Assembly: GCF_000013345.1 (NCBI RefSeq)
Contig: NC_007777.1
Span: 5,146,001-5,210,000 of the forward strand
Length of the DNA: 64,000 bases
From: Frankia casuarinae
GTDB taxonomy: Bacteria > Actinomycetota > Actinomycetes > Frankiales > Frankiaceae
Direction of reading: 5' to 3'
Positions 1 through 10,631 of the stretch are shown one piece after another. The first letter of the stretch is position 1; every line of letters starts with the position of its first letter. The translations under genes were made by a program, and so were the position numbers. The notes beneath the pieces are model-generated. The model made no database searches. It was not told where the DNA came from and saw nothing but the letters and a program-made list of their open reading frames with translations.

Positions 1-114
1 ACACTGCGCCGGCTGGAGGCTGTCCTCGCGACCCGGGCGTCACTGGCCAGAAATCCCGGCCTCGTCCCACTGCTCGCGGTGGAGTCGCTCACCCTCGCGC
101 TGCGCGACACCTGA
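1..114 (+). CDS. holB: DNA polymerase III subunit delta' (C-terminal 37 residues)
   Basis: The frame is open from the window edge to a TGA at 112-114 and gives 37 residues beginning TLRRLEAVLATRASLARNP. This looks like the helical C-terminal collar region of the actinobacterial clamp-loader delta' subunit, which helps load the sliding clamp at the replication fork. The call leans on context: in actinobacteria holB is usually followed directly by a PSP1/RicT gene, as here. There is too little sequence to show the AAA+ motifs, so the assignment is an inference from the tail and its neighbour. Confidence 0.6.
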   Translation, partial: TLRRLEAVLATRASLARNPGLVPLLAVESLTLALRDT

Positions 115-266
115 CAACCGGCGACCGGCGACCGGCGGTGGGGACGAACCGGCGTAATGGCCTGTCTGGGCGGAAGGCCGGGCATATCCTGATCGCGACG
201 CGGACATGCCCTTCGACCAGGTCCGCCCGGGCGGGACCCGGCGGGCGCAGGGAGGTGACCGGTCGG

Positions 267-1214
267 ATGCCGATGATGTGCGCGGTGGCGTTCTCCCCAC
301 GGGGCAAGCTCTACTATGCCGATCCTGGTTCCTGCAGCCCCCGGGTCGGCGACCGGGTGCTCGTCCCCACCGAGGAGGGCCCCGAGGTCGCCACCTGCAT
401 GTGGGCGCCCCAGTGGGTCAGCGACGACATCGGCGACCTGCCGGTGCTCGTCGGGATGGCCGACGCGTCCGACATCCAGCGCGAGCAGGTCTCCCGGCGC
501 CGACGCGCCCGGGCGCGTGTCGCGGCCCGCCGCCTGGCCCGTGAGCATGACCTGCCGATGAAGATCGTCGGTGTTGACCACGTGATGGCCACCGGCGGCT
601 ACACGGTCTACTTCAGCGCGGAAGGCCGCGTCGACTTCCGTGAACTGGTGCGGGATCTCAACCGGACGCTGGTGGCGCGGGTCCAGCTGCGGCAACTGTC
701 CGCCCGCGACAGCGCCCGGGTCCAGGGCGGGATCGGTTCCTGCGGCCGCGACCTGTGCTGCGCCACTTTTCTCAACGACTTTGAGCCGGTGAGCCTGCGG
801 ATGGCCAAGGAGCAGAACCTCGCCCTCAATCCGATGCGCATCAGCGGGGCATGCGGCCGGCTGATGTGCTGCCTGCGTTACGAACATCCCCTCTACGAGG
901 AGTTCGCCGAAGCCGTGCCCGCGGTCGGAGACCGGGCGACGACCCCACACGGTGCGGGCCGGGTCGTGCGGCACGATGTTCCGCGTCAGCAGGTGGTCGT
1001 GGTTCTCGACGGCGGGGGCCGGACCTCGTGCGACCGCGCGGATGTCTGCGCCTCCCGGCGGGTCCACGACACCGCCCACCCCGGTGGCTTGGCGGGATGC
1101 TCCCCCCCGGGCAGCACCTCTACAGCCGGCGGGGAAACGACGACAGGAGGGGAAACGACGACAGGAGGGGAAACGACGGCCCTGCGGGAAGGACGTCACG
1201 GGTCGAAGCGGTAG
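267..1214 (+). CDS. ricT: PSP1-domain protein, RicT/YaaT family
   Basis: A 315-residue protein of the PSP1 family (RicT/YaaT in Bacillus, where the Ric complex binds Fe-S clusters and affects RNA maturation). The core has the family's cysteine-rich signature: a GSCGRDLCC segment, then a GACGRLMCCLRYEH segment, giving paired cysteines suited to an Fe-S cluster. I start at ATG 267 because GGAGGTGA lies about 11 nt upstream and the family begins near MCAVAF; the frame is open further upstream. The position after holB is the usual actinobacterial arrangement. The C-terminal tail is low complexity and carries an 18-bp tandem repeat (GGETTT). The last 19 nt overlap the 3' end of the convergent response regulator. 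RicA and RicF partners are not visible here. Confidence 0.85.
   Translation: MPMMCAVAFSPRGKLYYADPGSCSPRVGDRVLVPTEEGPEVATCMWAPQWVSDDIGDLPVLVGMADASDIQREQVSRRRRARARVAARRLAREHDLPMKIVGVDHVMATGGYTVYFSAEGRVDFRELVRDLNRTLVARVQLRQLSARDSARVQGGIGSCGRDLCCATFLNDFEPVSLRMAKEQNLALNPMRISGACGRLMCCLRYEHPLYEEFAEAVPAVGDRATTPHGAGRVVRHDVPRQQVVVVLDGGGRTSCDRADVCASRRVHDTAHPGGLAGCSPPGSTSTAGGETTTGGETTTGGETTALREGRHGSKR
1131..1178 (+). repeat. 18-bp tandem repeat, 2.7 copies, in ricT tail
   Basis: Units at 1131-1148 and 1149-1166 are identical, followed by a 12-bp partial copy. Each unit encodes GGETTT. It sits in the non-conserved C-terminus, where length changes should be tolerated. Confidence 0.9.
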
Positions 1215-1930
1215 CCCATCCCGCGCAGGGTCGTGACCAGCCGGCGCTGCGGTGGACGACCCTCGACCTTGGTTCGTACCCGCCGGACGTGCTCGGTGAC
1301 GGTGGCGGGGTCCTGGAACCGCGTGCCCCACACCTGCTCGAGGAGTTCCTCCCGGCTGAAGACCCGCCGAGGATGCCGGGCGAGGAAGGCCAGCAGCTCG
1401 TACTCGCGCGCGGTCAGATCGATGCGCTCCCCGGCGACGGCGACCTCGCGGGCCCGCAGGTCGATGGAGACGTCTCCGTAGACGAGCGGGTCGCTGCCGT
1501 CCCCGGTGCGCTGCGGCGGCGGTTCCGCCGGCCGTCGGCGAAGCCGGGCGCGCACCCTGGCCACCAGTTCTCGCAGCGAGTAGGGCTTCACGACGTAGTC
1601 GTCCGCGCCCAACTCGAGGCCGACCACCCGGTCGACCTCCTCGGCCCGCCCGGTGAGCATGATCACCGGAACCTCGCTGGTCTGGCGGAGGCGGCTCAGG
1701 ACGGCGAAGCCGTCCATCCTGGGCATCGCGACATCCAGCACCACCAGATCGATCTCGGTGGTCTGGAAGAGCCGAAGAGCGGCCTCGCCGTCCGCGGCCT
1801 CCAGCACCCGATAACCGAATCTCTCCAGGCTGCGCGCAAGTGCTATGCGAGATGCCTCATCGTCCTCAGCGACGAGGAGCGAGGCTCCTCGCGTCGTCGC
1901 TGCTGGTGCAGCGTCTCCGGCCCCGGTCAT
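1196..1930 (-). CDS. OmpR/PhoB-family response regulator
   Basis: A 244-residue two-domain regulator. Residues about 17-130 form a receiver domain with the acidic pair in AEDDEA, the phosphoacceptor Asp in VVLDVAMPRMDG, the Thr of MLTGRAEE and the Lys of DDYVVKPYSLREL. Residues about 148-244 form a winged-helix DNA-binding domain (LTAREYELLAFLARHP, ATVTEHVRRVRTKVE, TLRGMGYRFDP). The ATG at 1930 is taken as the start, leaving a short N-terminal extension before the receiver. No histidine kinase lies nearby, so this is an orphan regulator. Its 3' end overlaps ricT by 19 nt tail to tail. The targets cannot be told from sequence. Confidence 0.93.
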   Translation of the reverse strand: MTGAGDAAPAATTRGASLLVAEDDEASRIALARSLERFGYRVLEAADGEAALRLFQTTEIDLVVLDVAMPRMDGFAVLSRLRQTSEVPVIMLTGRAEEVDRVVGLELGADDYVVKPYSLRELVARVRARLRRRPAEPPPQRTGDGSDPLVYGDVSIDLRAREVAVAGERIDLTAREYELLAFLARHPRRVFSREELLEQVWGTRFQDPATVTEHVRRVRTKVEGRPPQRRLVTTLRGMGYRFDP

Positions 1931-2261
1931 GGTGCGAAACCCTACGCATCCTCATCGGAACCACTGCGACCGGGGGTGGCGATTTACGGTGTTGCAGCAC
2001 CCAAAACTAACTAAATGTGACATAAAGAAGATAATTTGCCGACTCAGGGCCATTTTGACGACATAGCACATCCCTCGCCATGACAGCCTGAGACGGAGGC
2101 ATTCCAGACCGTGCCCGCCACTGGTGGCATCACCGTGGACGGCTGGGATCCGGGGCGACGGCGGGCATCTCGGCCCGCGAACAGCCACCGAACCACCGCC
2201 GGGTCGAGCCCGCCCACGCATCTGGCATACTCGACCCGGGCCAGTGCGGTCCTGGCCGTTC
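1931..2261. other. Intergenic, promoter region of the response regulator
   Basis: There is no convincing gene here. The stretch 1995-2065 is distinctly AT-rich for this genome and probably holds the divergent promoters of the regulator (minus) and tRNA-Thr (plus). I could not pin a core promoter with confidence. Confidence 0.4.
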
Positions 2262-2333
2262 GCCGGAGTAGCTCAGTGGCAGAGCAATCGCCTCGTAAGC
2301 GATAGGTCGCGGGTTCAATCCCCGCCTCCGGCT
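2262..2333 (+). tRNA. tRNA-Thr (anticodon CGT)
   Basis: A 72-nt cloverleaf. Acceptor GCCGGAG pairs with CTCCGGC, D-stem GCTC with GAGC, anticodon stem ATCGC with GCGAT around loop CTCGTAA (anticodon CGT, reading ACG), and T-stem GCGGG with CCCGC around TTCAATC. The discriminator is T and CCA is not encoded. Confidence 0.95.
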
Positions 2334-2446
2334 CACTCCCCGATTCCGCTCGCACGATCATTACGCGCCAGGTAACCGTCATAGCCGGCACGTCCGGCCC
2401 GGCGGCGGGCCGGCTCCCGCCCCGGGCCCATCCCGTGGGTTCCTGA

Positions 2447-2480
2447 ACCTGTCCCACCCCGCTTGGGACGTGGGACAGGT
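2447..2480. terminator. Hairpin between tRNA-Thr and ppa 3' end
   Basis: Arms ACCTGTCCCAC (2447-2457) and GTGGGACAGGT (2470-2480) are perfectly complementary over 11 bp with a 12-nt loop. The position between a tRNA and the end of the convergent ppa gene fits a bidirectional terminator; there is no clear T tract. Confidence 0.6.
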
Positions 2481-2511
2481 CGTCACGGATACCACAAGCC
2501 GGACGGAGGGA

Positions 2512-3051
2512 TCAGGCCGACCTGGGTTCGGCCTCCTGGTCGTGCCCGTCCGCCTCCGCGGCCTCCGCCTCGCGCAGCCGCTTGATGGACGCCAGGATCT
2601 CCCGCTCAGCCTCCTTGCGGTCCACCCAGGATGCGCCCTCCACCGACTTACCGGGCTCGAGGTCCTTGTAGACCTCGAAGAAGTGCTGGATCTCCAACCG
2701 GTCGAACTCCGGCAGGTGCCGCAGATCCCGCAGGTGCTCCTGCCGGACGTCGGCCACCGGCACGCAGAGAACCTTGTCGTCCGGCCCCTTCTCGTCGGTC
2801 ATCTCGAACATGCCGATCGTCCGGCACCGCACCAGGCAGCCCGGGAACGTCGGCTCCTCCAGCAGGACGAGGGCGTCCAGCGGATCACCGTCGCGCCCGA
2901 GGGTTCCCTCGATGAACCCGTAGTCCGACGGGTAGTGGGTGGAGGTGAACAGCATCCGGTCAAGCCGGATACGGCCGGTGTGGTGATCCATCTCGTACTT
3001 GTTGCGCTGCCCCTTGGGGATCTCGATGGTCACATCGAACTCAAGGTCCAC
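2512..3051 (-). CDS. ppa: Inorganic pyrophosphatase (family I)
   Basis: A 179-residue cytoplasmic enzyme that hydrolyses pyrophosphate to two phosphates using Mg2+. Visible family features are [11 protein letters not shown] near the start, a [24 protein letters not shown] stretch carrying the catalytic Asp cluster, and [12 protein letters not shown] chose GTG at 3051 because GGGAG lies a few bases upstream and the protein then begins [14 protein letters not shown] as in relatives; the longer open frame upstream is repetitive and not conserved in character. The C-terminus has a charged tail slightly longer than usual. The gene stands alone, with a repeat array upstream. Confidence 0.95.
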   Translation of the reverse strand: MDLEFDVTIEIPKGQRNKYEMDHHTGRIRLDRMLFTSTHYPSDYGFIEGTLGRDGDPLDALVLLEEPTFPGCLVRCRTIGMFEMTDEKGPDDKVLCVPVADVRQEHLRDLRHLPEFDRLEIQHFFEVYKDLEPGKSVEGASWVDRKEAEREILASIKRLREAEAAEADGHDQEAEPRSA

Positions 3052-3134
3052 TCCGCTCCCTGTCTCCTTCGTCTTCGCCCGGTCCGCACCGGAGCGATCG
3101 CCGTTTGTCACATGGTGCTCGTTCGAGCCGTACC

Positions 3135-3212
3135 GTGCTCGTGGCGCAGTACGTCGTGCTCGTGCCGTACGTCGTGCTCGTGGCGCAGTACGTCGTGCTC
3201 GTGCCGTACGTC
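3135..3212. repeat. 39-bp tandem repeat (21+18 bp), two copies, upstream of ppa
   Basis: Two perfect copies of a composite unit, 3135-3173 and 3174-3212, then a partial third. Each unit is a 21-mer and an 18-mer sharing the start GTGCTCGTG and the end GTACGTC. It lies 84-161 nt upstream of the ppa start, so it may fall in or beside its promoter. Confidence 0.9.
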
Positions 3213-3490
3213 GTGCTCTGCCAGGCGGTGGACGTGCTCCGCCCGGGGCGCGGGCCACCCACCCCAGTGACCACAACGAGGCGTCACACCCACGACGGCG
3301 CACCTAGTGTCGCGGACGCCGCCTCCCACCCGAACCACTCCCACCCGAACCGCACCGGCACCACCACGTTTCCACCGCCGGATCTCCCGGGCACCGAAAC
3401 CATGCTGGGCACCGGCGACACGCCCGGTGGGGCCTTCTTCGTACCAGTGCCGCCCGCCGACACGACACCTCCGGTGTCCCGTCGCACCCC

Positions 3491-3516
3491 CGGTGTCCCG
3501 TCGCGGCGGGACACCG
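3491..3516. other. Hairpin in the ppa-dacB intergenic region
   Basis: CGGTGTCCCG (3491-3500) and CGGGACACCG (3507-3516) form a perfect 10-bp stem with a 6-nt loop. A second copy of GGTGTCCCGTCGC lies just upstream (about 3474-3486). The rest of 3052-3596 shows no convincing gene. The element could be an operator or a leader structure for the carboxypeptidase gene. Confidence 0.5.
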
Positions 3517-3596
3517 CCGGGCAGGCCGGCGGCGACGGATCCGGGTTCACCCGCCGCGCCGTCGCCGACCGCCCGCTGGTTGCGTAGTGTCGGTGA

Positions 3597-5048
3597 GTGA
3601 CGTCAGCCGCACCGGTCGCCCGGGTAGGGGGGCTCACCGCCCTGGCCGGCGCGCTGCTCGCCGGGTCCCTGTCCGTCGGTCCCACCACCGGATCAGCCGC
3701 GGAACTCGCCGGCAGCGGGTCCGACCGCGCGGGCGCTGCGGTGCTCGGCGGTCTCGATTCGGCCGCGCCGATCCCGCAGCCCGCGGCGGTGGCGGCCCGC
3801 CTCGCCGGCCCGCTGGGTGATCCCGTTCTGGCGCGGCCCGCGGCCTTCGTCATAGACGCACAGTCGGGTCGGGTGCTCCTCGACGTCCGGTCCCGCATCC
3901 CCGTGGCACCGGCCTCCACGTTGAAAACCGCGGTCGCCACGGCCGCGTTGACCACCTTCCCCGACGACCGGCTGCGGACCACCGTGGTCTACAGCCCGCC
4001 CGCGGGCGGGAACGCCCGCACATCAGGCGGAACACTGTGGCTCGTCGGCGGCGGAGATCCGACCCTGACCGCCTCCACCGCGCCCGGCGGCTATCCGGCT
4101 CTGGCCCGGCTGAGCGATCTCGCCGCTCAGGTCCGGGCCGCGGGTATCACCTCGGCGGCTCGGGTGATCGGCGATGGAGGGCTGTTCGTCGGTCCGGACC
4201 GGGCACCGGGATGGCGCGACAACTACGTGACCGACGGGGACGTCGCCCCGGTCTCGGCGCTGGAGGTCGACGCCGGACGGTCGGCACCGGAAGCCGTCGG
4301 ACCGCGCAGCCCCACCCCGGCCGCCGCCGCGACCACGGCCTTCGCCGCGGCGCTCATGACCGCCGGAGTATCCGTCGGATCGGTGGCCACCGGCCCGGCG
4401 GACCCGGCCGCACAACGGGTCGCGGCGGTCTACAGCCCGCCGGTGCGGGTCTTGGTCGAACGCATGCTCACCCAGTCAGACAACGATCTCGCCGAGAGCC
4501 TGGGACGGCTCGTCGCCCATCGGAGGGGCCTGCCCGCCTCGTTCACCGGCGCCACCCGCGCGGTGAGGGACGTCCTCGCCGAGGCGGGCCTCCCCGTCGC
4601 AGGGATGGCACTGGCCGACGTGAGCGGCCTGTCCATCGCAAACCTGATCATGCCCATGACCCTTGTGGCCATCCTGCGCGCCGCCGTCCTCCCCGGTCGG
4701 CCGGCGCTGCGCACCATTCTCACGGGGCTGCCGGTAGCCGGGTTCTCCGGTACGCTAGGTGACCGCTACACCACTGGCGACACCGCCATCGGAGCGGGTG
4801 ACGTCCGGGCGAAGACCGGCACTCTGCACAACGTCAGCAGCCTCGCGGGCCAGCTCGTCGACGCGGACGGCAGGCTGCTCCTCTTCGCGTTCCTCTCGCC
4901 CGCCGAGGAGGCGGGCAGCACCAAGGCCGCCCTCGACCGGGCAGCCGCGGCGCTCACCGGCTGCGGATGCACCCCGGCCCGGTCGACGACCGTGGCGATC
5001 CCACCGGCAGCATCGCGCCCACCGGCAGCATCGCGCCCACCGACCTGA
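3597..5048 (+). CDS. dacB: D-alanyl-D-alanine carboxypeptidase, DacB/PBP4 family
   Basis: A 483-residue class C penicillin-binding protein that trims or cleaves peptidoglycan cross-links outside the membrane. All three active-site motifs are present: S107-T-L-K110 (APASTLKTAV), SDN in TQSDNDLAESLGR, and KTG in VRAKTGTLHNVSS. A hydrophobic N-terminus (about residues 11-30) acts as export signal or anchor. The GTG at 3597 is the chosen start; its ribosome site is weak. The C-terminal tail is Pro/Ala rich and ends in an 18-bp duplication (PPAASR twice). The neighbouring downstream gene is a metalloprotease-family protein, an arrangement common in actinobacteria just before tilS-hpt-ftsH. Confidence 0.93.
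   Translation: MTSAAPVARVGGLTALAGALLAGSLSVGPTTGSAAELAGSGSDRAGAAVLGGLDSAAPIPQPAAVAARLAGPLGDPVLARPAAFVIDAQSGRVLLDVRSRIPVAPASTLKTAVATAALTTFPDDRLRTTVVYSPPAGGNARTSGGTLWLVGGGDPTLTASTAPGGYPALARLSDLAAQVRAAGITSAARVIGDGGLFVGPDRAPGWRDNYVTDGDVAPVSALEVDAGRSAPEAVGPRSPTPAAAATTAFAAALMTAGVSVGSVATGPADPAAQRVAAVYSPPVRVLVERMLTQSDNDLAESLGRLVAHRRGLPASFTGATRAVRDVLAEAGLPVAGMALADVSGLSIANLIMPMTLVAILRAAVLPGRPALRTILTGLPVAGFSGTLGDRYTTGDTAIGAGDVRAKTGTLHNVSSLAGQLVDADGRLLLFAFLSPAEEAGSTKAALDRAAAALTGCGCTPARSTTVAIPPAASRPPAASRPPT
5000..5041 (+). repeat. 18-bp tandem repeat at the dacB C-terminus
   Basis: Units 5000-5017 and 5018-5035 are identical and a 6-bp partial copy follows. They encode PPAASR repeats in the last residues of DacB. 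Confidence 0.9.
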
Positions 5049-5142
5049 GCAGGACCGTCGGCGCCCCGGCGCGTCCCATCCCGTTCTCGGCACGGTTCAT
5101 GATCGGACCCAGACGACGGGCGAGCCCGGTACGCTCGGATTC

Positions 5143-6264
5143 GTGGACGCCGAGCTGGTCGACTGGGAACTCGCCGTGACGACGGCGAGGAAACTGGTTC
5201 GCCCCGGCCCGCAGATCTCGCGGGAGCAGGCCGGCGAGGTCGTCTCGGAGCTGCGGCGACTGGCCGTCGAGGCCGAGCGGCACGTCGAGGACTACACCCG
5301 GCTCACTCCCGCCGGGCCGGCCACCCCCATCACCGTGGTGGACCGGCTGGAGTGGGTCCGCTCCAACGTCGCCGGTCTGCGGGTGCTGACCTCCCCGTTG
5401 CTGGGCAAACTGTCCGAACAGCAGCGCGGCAACCTCGCCGCGGCGGTCGGTCGGCGGGTCACCGGGGTCCAGATCGGCACAGCCTTGGCCTATCTGGCCG
5501 GCAAGGTGCTGGGCCAGTACGAGGTCTTCCTCCCGCCGGAGGAGTACCAGGCCGGGAGGGACGATCCGGGTCCGCCCGACGTGCCGGGGTCGGTCGGGCG
5601 CCTCAGCCTGGTCGCGCCGAACATCGCGCACGCCGAGGCGGCCATGGGGGTCGTGCCGCGAGACTTCCGGATGTGGGTATGCCTGCACGAGCAGACCCAT
5701 CGCAGTCAGTTCACCGCCGTGCCGTGGCTGCGGACCCACCTGGAGTCCGAGATCACCGCGTTCATTGAGGCCACGGACCTCGATCCGGACGTCCTCGCGG
5801 ACCGCGTCCGCTCGGCGATGAGCGCGCTGCGCGGGGCGGTGTTCGACCGGGAGGCCGACAGCCCGAGCGTCGTGGAGGCGCTGCAGACCCCGGCCCAGCG
5901 AGCGGTTCTCGACCGCCTCCAGGCCATCATGACGTTGTTGGAGGGCCACGCCGACCAGGTGATGGACGCGGTGGGGCCGAAGATCGTACCCACCGTCGCC
6001 GACATCCGGACGAAGTTCGAGGGTCGCCGCGGCGGGGGATCGCCGATCGACCGGTTCGTCCGCCGGCTCCTCGGTCTCGATCTCAAGCTGCAGCAGTACC
6101 GCCAGGGCGGGGCGTTCGTGCGTGCGGTGGTCGCGCAGGCCGGGGTGACGGGTTTCAACACCGTCTGGGAGTCACCGGCGGCGCTGCCGACCCGCGCCGA
6201 GCTGGTCGATCCCACCGCCTGGATGCAACGGGTCCTGGGCAGCCGCCCGCCGATCTCGGCGTGA
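5143..6264 (+). CDS. Zinc-dependent metalloprotease family protein (DUF2342, F420-associated)
   Basis: A 373-residue cytoplasmic protein of the actinobacterial DUF2342 family, often annotated as putative hydrolase or coenzyme F420 biosynthesis-associated protein. The metal motif H182-E-Q-T-H186 (VCLHEQTHRSQF) is intact, followed by WLRTHLESEI that could supply a third ligand. The substrate is unknown. I start at GTG 5143 because the family begins near VDWELAVTTARKLV and the longer frame reads back into the dacB end in another phase. It lies between dacB and tilS, a conserved neighbourhood that suggests housekeeping use. Confidence 0.85.
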   Translation: MDAELVDWELAVTTARKLVRPGPQISREQAGEVVSELRRLAVEAERHVEDYTRLTPAGPATPITVVDRLEWVRSNVAGLRVLTSPLLGKLSEQQRGNLAAAVGRRVTGVQIGTALAYLAGKVLGQYEVFLPPEEYQAGRDDPGPPDVPGSVGRLSLVAPNIAHAEAAMGVVPRDFRMWVCLHEQTHRSQFTAVPWLRTHLESEITAFIEATDLDPDVLADRVRSAMSALRGAVFDREADSPSVVEALQTPAQRAVLDRLQAIMTLLEGHADQVMDAVGPKIVPTVADIRTKFEGRRGGGSPIDRFVRRLLGLDLKLQQYRQGGAFVRAVVAQAGVTGFNTVWESPAALPTRAELVDPTAWMQRVLGSRPPISA

Positions 6265-6346
6265 GCACCATGGTCGTCGGGGCCGCGGGGGTCGTCGGGG
6301 CCGCCGACTCCCCGGGCTGTTCCACATCCGCCTTCCGGCCGACGCT

Positions 6347-8134
6347 GTGACCCCACCGATCGCCGGTGAGGACCACACCGGCCATGCCGGCGACGTCCGA
6401 CCGGGCGATCCGGCTCCGCGCACGGTTCTCTCGTCGAGATCTCCCACTCCCGCGGTCGCGGCAGTCAGGCTGGCGGTTCGCCGCGCGGTCACCGACCTGC
6501 CACCCGGCGGACTAGTGCTGGTCGCCTGCTCCGGCGGCCCGGACTCCCTGGCGCTCGCCGCGGCCCTCGCGTTCGTCGCCCCCCGCCGCGCCCTGCGGGC
6601 CGGCATGGTCACGGTCGATCATGGCTGGGACACCGGCTCGACCGAACGGGCGGAGCGCGTCGCCCGCCAGGGTCGGGCCCTCGGCCTGGATCCGGTGGAG
6701 GTCCTGACCGAGCACACCGCTCGCTCCGAGGGGATCGCCCGACAGGCACGGCGGGCCGCGATCGCGGCGGCCGCCGACCGGCTCGGCGCCCGGGCGGTGC
6801 TTCTCGGCCACACGCTGGACGACCAGGCCGAGACGGTGCTGCTGAGGCTCGCGCGGGGCGCGGGCGCCCGCTCCCTCGGGGGGATGTCGGCTGACGACGG
6901 CCTGCTTAGCCGGCCACTGCTCGGGATCCGCCGCGCGGACACCAGGGCCGCTTGCCTCGCCGAGGGGCTCGAGGTGTGGGATGACCCGACGAACCGGGAC
7001 CCAGCGTTCACCCGGTCCCGGGTGCGTCACACGGTCCTGCCAGTGATGGAGACGGAGCTCGGCCCGGGCATCGCCGAGTCGCTGGCGCGCAGTGCCGATC
7101 TGCTGCGGGCCGACGCGGACGCCTTGGACGCCATGGCCGCCGAGGTCTACGGCAAGGTCGTCAGGGCTCGTGGCCGGCCGTGCACCGGCGAGGTCGCCTT
7201 CGACGTCGCCGCGCTGGCCGGGCTCACCGCGGCGGTCCGCGGTCGGCTGCTGCGCCGGGCGGCCATCGACGTCGGAGCGTCGGCCTCCGCGCTGCGCGCG
7301 GAGCACATCTGGGCGGTGGAGGAGCTGGTGACGCGGTGGCGCGGGCAGAAGCCGGTACCGCTTCCCACCGGCGTGCTTGCCCGGCGATGGGAGAACAGGG
7401 TCACGCTGACCGGGCCGGTGGTTCCTCCACCGCCGCCAGCCGGCCCCGCCGCCCGACGGTCGGATGCCGCCCGACGGTCGGATGCCGTCACCGCGCCACA
7501 CATCAAGGAGGACGACCAGGTGAGTCAGACCGCGACGACGACCCCCGACACCGGAGGCGCCCATGACGGCCCCCGGCACAGCCCGCATCCCGACATCGCC
7601 GAGGTCCTGGTCAGCTCGGACGAGATCGCCGCGAAGATCGTTGAGCTCGCGGCCAGGGTGGACGCCGACTACGCCGGCCGGGAGATCCTGCTCGTGGGCG
7701 TGCTCAAGGGCGCCGTCATGGTCATGGCGGACCTGTCCCGCGCGCTGACGGTCCCGCTGACCATGGAGTTCATGGCGGTCTCCTCGTACGGGTCGTCAAC
7801 CTCCTCGTCTGGGGTGGTGCGCATCCTCAAGGATCTGGACCGGTCGATCGAGGGCCGGGACGTCCTGGTGGTCGAGGACATCATCGACTCCGGGCTGACC
7901 CTGTCCTGGCTGCTGAAGAACCTGCGCTCACGCGGCCCCGCCTCGCTTGAGGTCCTGGCGCTCTTCCGTAAGCCCGAGGCTGTCACCGTGGATGTGGATG
8001 TCCGATATGTCGGCTTCGATCTTCCCGGCGCGTTCGTCGTCGGGTACGGCCTTGACTACTCGGAGTACTATCGAACCCTGCCGTTTGTCGGGACCCTCAC
8101 GCCCGCGGCGATCGAGAGGGGCGCCCCGGCCTGA
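6347..8134 (+). CDS. tilS-hpt: TilS-Hpt in one open frame: tRNA(Ile)-lysidine synthetase fused to hypoxanthine phosphoribosyltransferase
   Basis: One 595-residue frame covers two enzymes. Residues about 40-350 are TilS, which converts C34 of tRNA-Ile(CAU) to lysidine: the ATP loop S62-G-G-P-D-S67, TVDHGWD, and LGHTLDDQAETVLLRLARG are all present. Residues about 410-595 are hypoxanthine-guanine phosphoribosyltransferase for purine salvage: VGVLKGAVMVMADL and the PRPP loop VEDIIDSGLT near 508-517. The linker is low complexity with an 18-bp duplication. No stop separates the domains, but a strong internal ribosome site precedes GTG 7520, so separate Hpt may also be made. The GTG start at 6347 is uncertain by up to about 35 codons. 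ftsH and folE follow, as is typical of actinobacteria. Confidence 0.9.
   Translation: MTPPIAGEDHTGHAGDVRPGDPAPRTVLSSRSPTPAVAAVRLAVRRAVTDLPPGGLVLVACSGGPDSLALAAALAFVAPRRALRAGMVTVDHGWDTGSTERAERVARQGRALGLDPVEVLTEHTARSEGIARQARRAAIAAAADRLGARAVLLGHTLDDQAETVLLRLARGAGARSLGGMSADDGLLSRPLLGIRRADTRAACLAEGLEVWDDPTNRDPAFTRSRVRHTVLPVMETELGPGIAESLARSADLLRADADALDAMAAEVYGKVVRARGRPCTGEVAFDVAALAGLTAAVRGRLLRRAAIDVGASASALRAEHIWAVEELVTRWRGQKPVPLPTGVLARRWENRVTLTGPVVPPPPPAGPAARRSDAARRSDAVTAPHIKEDDQVSQTATTTPDTGGAHDGPRHSPHPDIAEVLVSSDEIAAKIVELAARVDADYAGREILLVGVLKGAVMVMADLSRALTVPLTMEFMAVSSYGSSTSSSGVVRILKDLDRSIEGRDVLVVEDIIDSGLTLSWLLKNLRSRGPASLEVLALFRKPEAVTVDVDVRYVGFDLPGAFVVGYGLDYSEYYRTLPFVGTLTPAAIERGAPA
7451..7486 (+). repeat. 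18-bp perfect duplication in the TilS-Hpt linker
   Basis: Units 7451-7468 and 7469-7486 are identical and encode ARRSDA twice, between the two enzyme domains. Confidence 0.9.
7505..7522 (+). promoter_or_regulatory. Internal ribosome binding site and GTG start for hpt
   Basis: AAGGAGG at 7505-7511 is followed by 8 nt and GTG at 7520, in frame with the fused protein at residue 392. Starting there gives a 204-residue enzyme of normal Hpt length. This is a much better ribosome site than the one at the tilS start, suggesting that hpt is also, or mainly, initiated here. Confidence 0.75.
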
Positions 8135-8369
8135 GCCCGCTGGCCTTCCGCCCGCTCGGATACGCCCTCGGTCACCGCATCCGCCACGAGCGAAACACCG
8201 AACACCATCAGACCGCCACGATCGGAACAGCGCGGGCCGCCGATCCGTTGGTCGGATGTACGCGCGGTGAGATGCGCGCACCGGCGGTACCCTCGGCACA
8301 AGGGAATCCCGATCGAGGGCAGCACACACGTCAGGAGGGTGGAGCGCTCGTGTCCGGTGCTCCAGACAG

Positions 8370-10627
<2,258 letters not shown>

Positions 10628-10631
<4 letters not shown>

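Noticed and set aside
851-2014. 387-codon plus-strand frame across the response regulator
   Set aside because: Antisense to a clear OmpR-type regulator; it crosses the repeat region and has no domain.
3105-3587. 160-codon frame upstream of dacB
   Set aside because: It begins in the 39-bp repeat array ([12 protein letters not shown] repeats) and continues into low-complexity sequence; no ribosome site.
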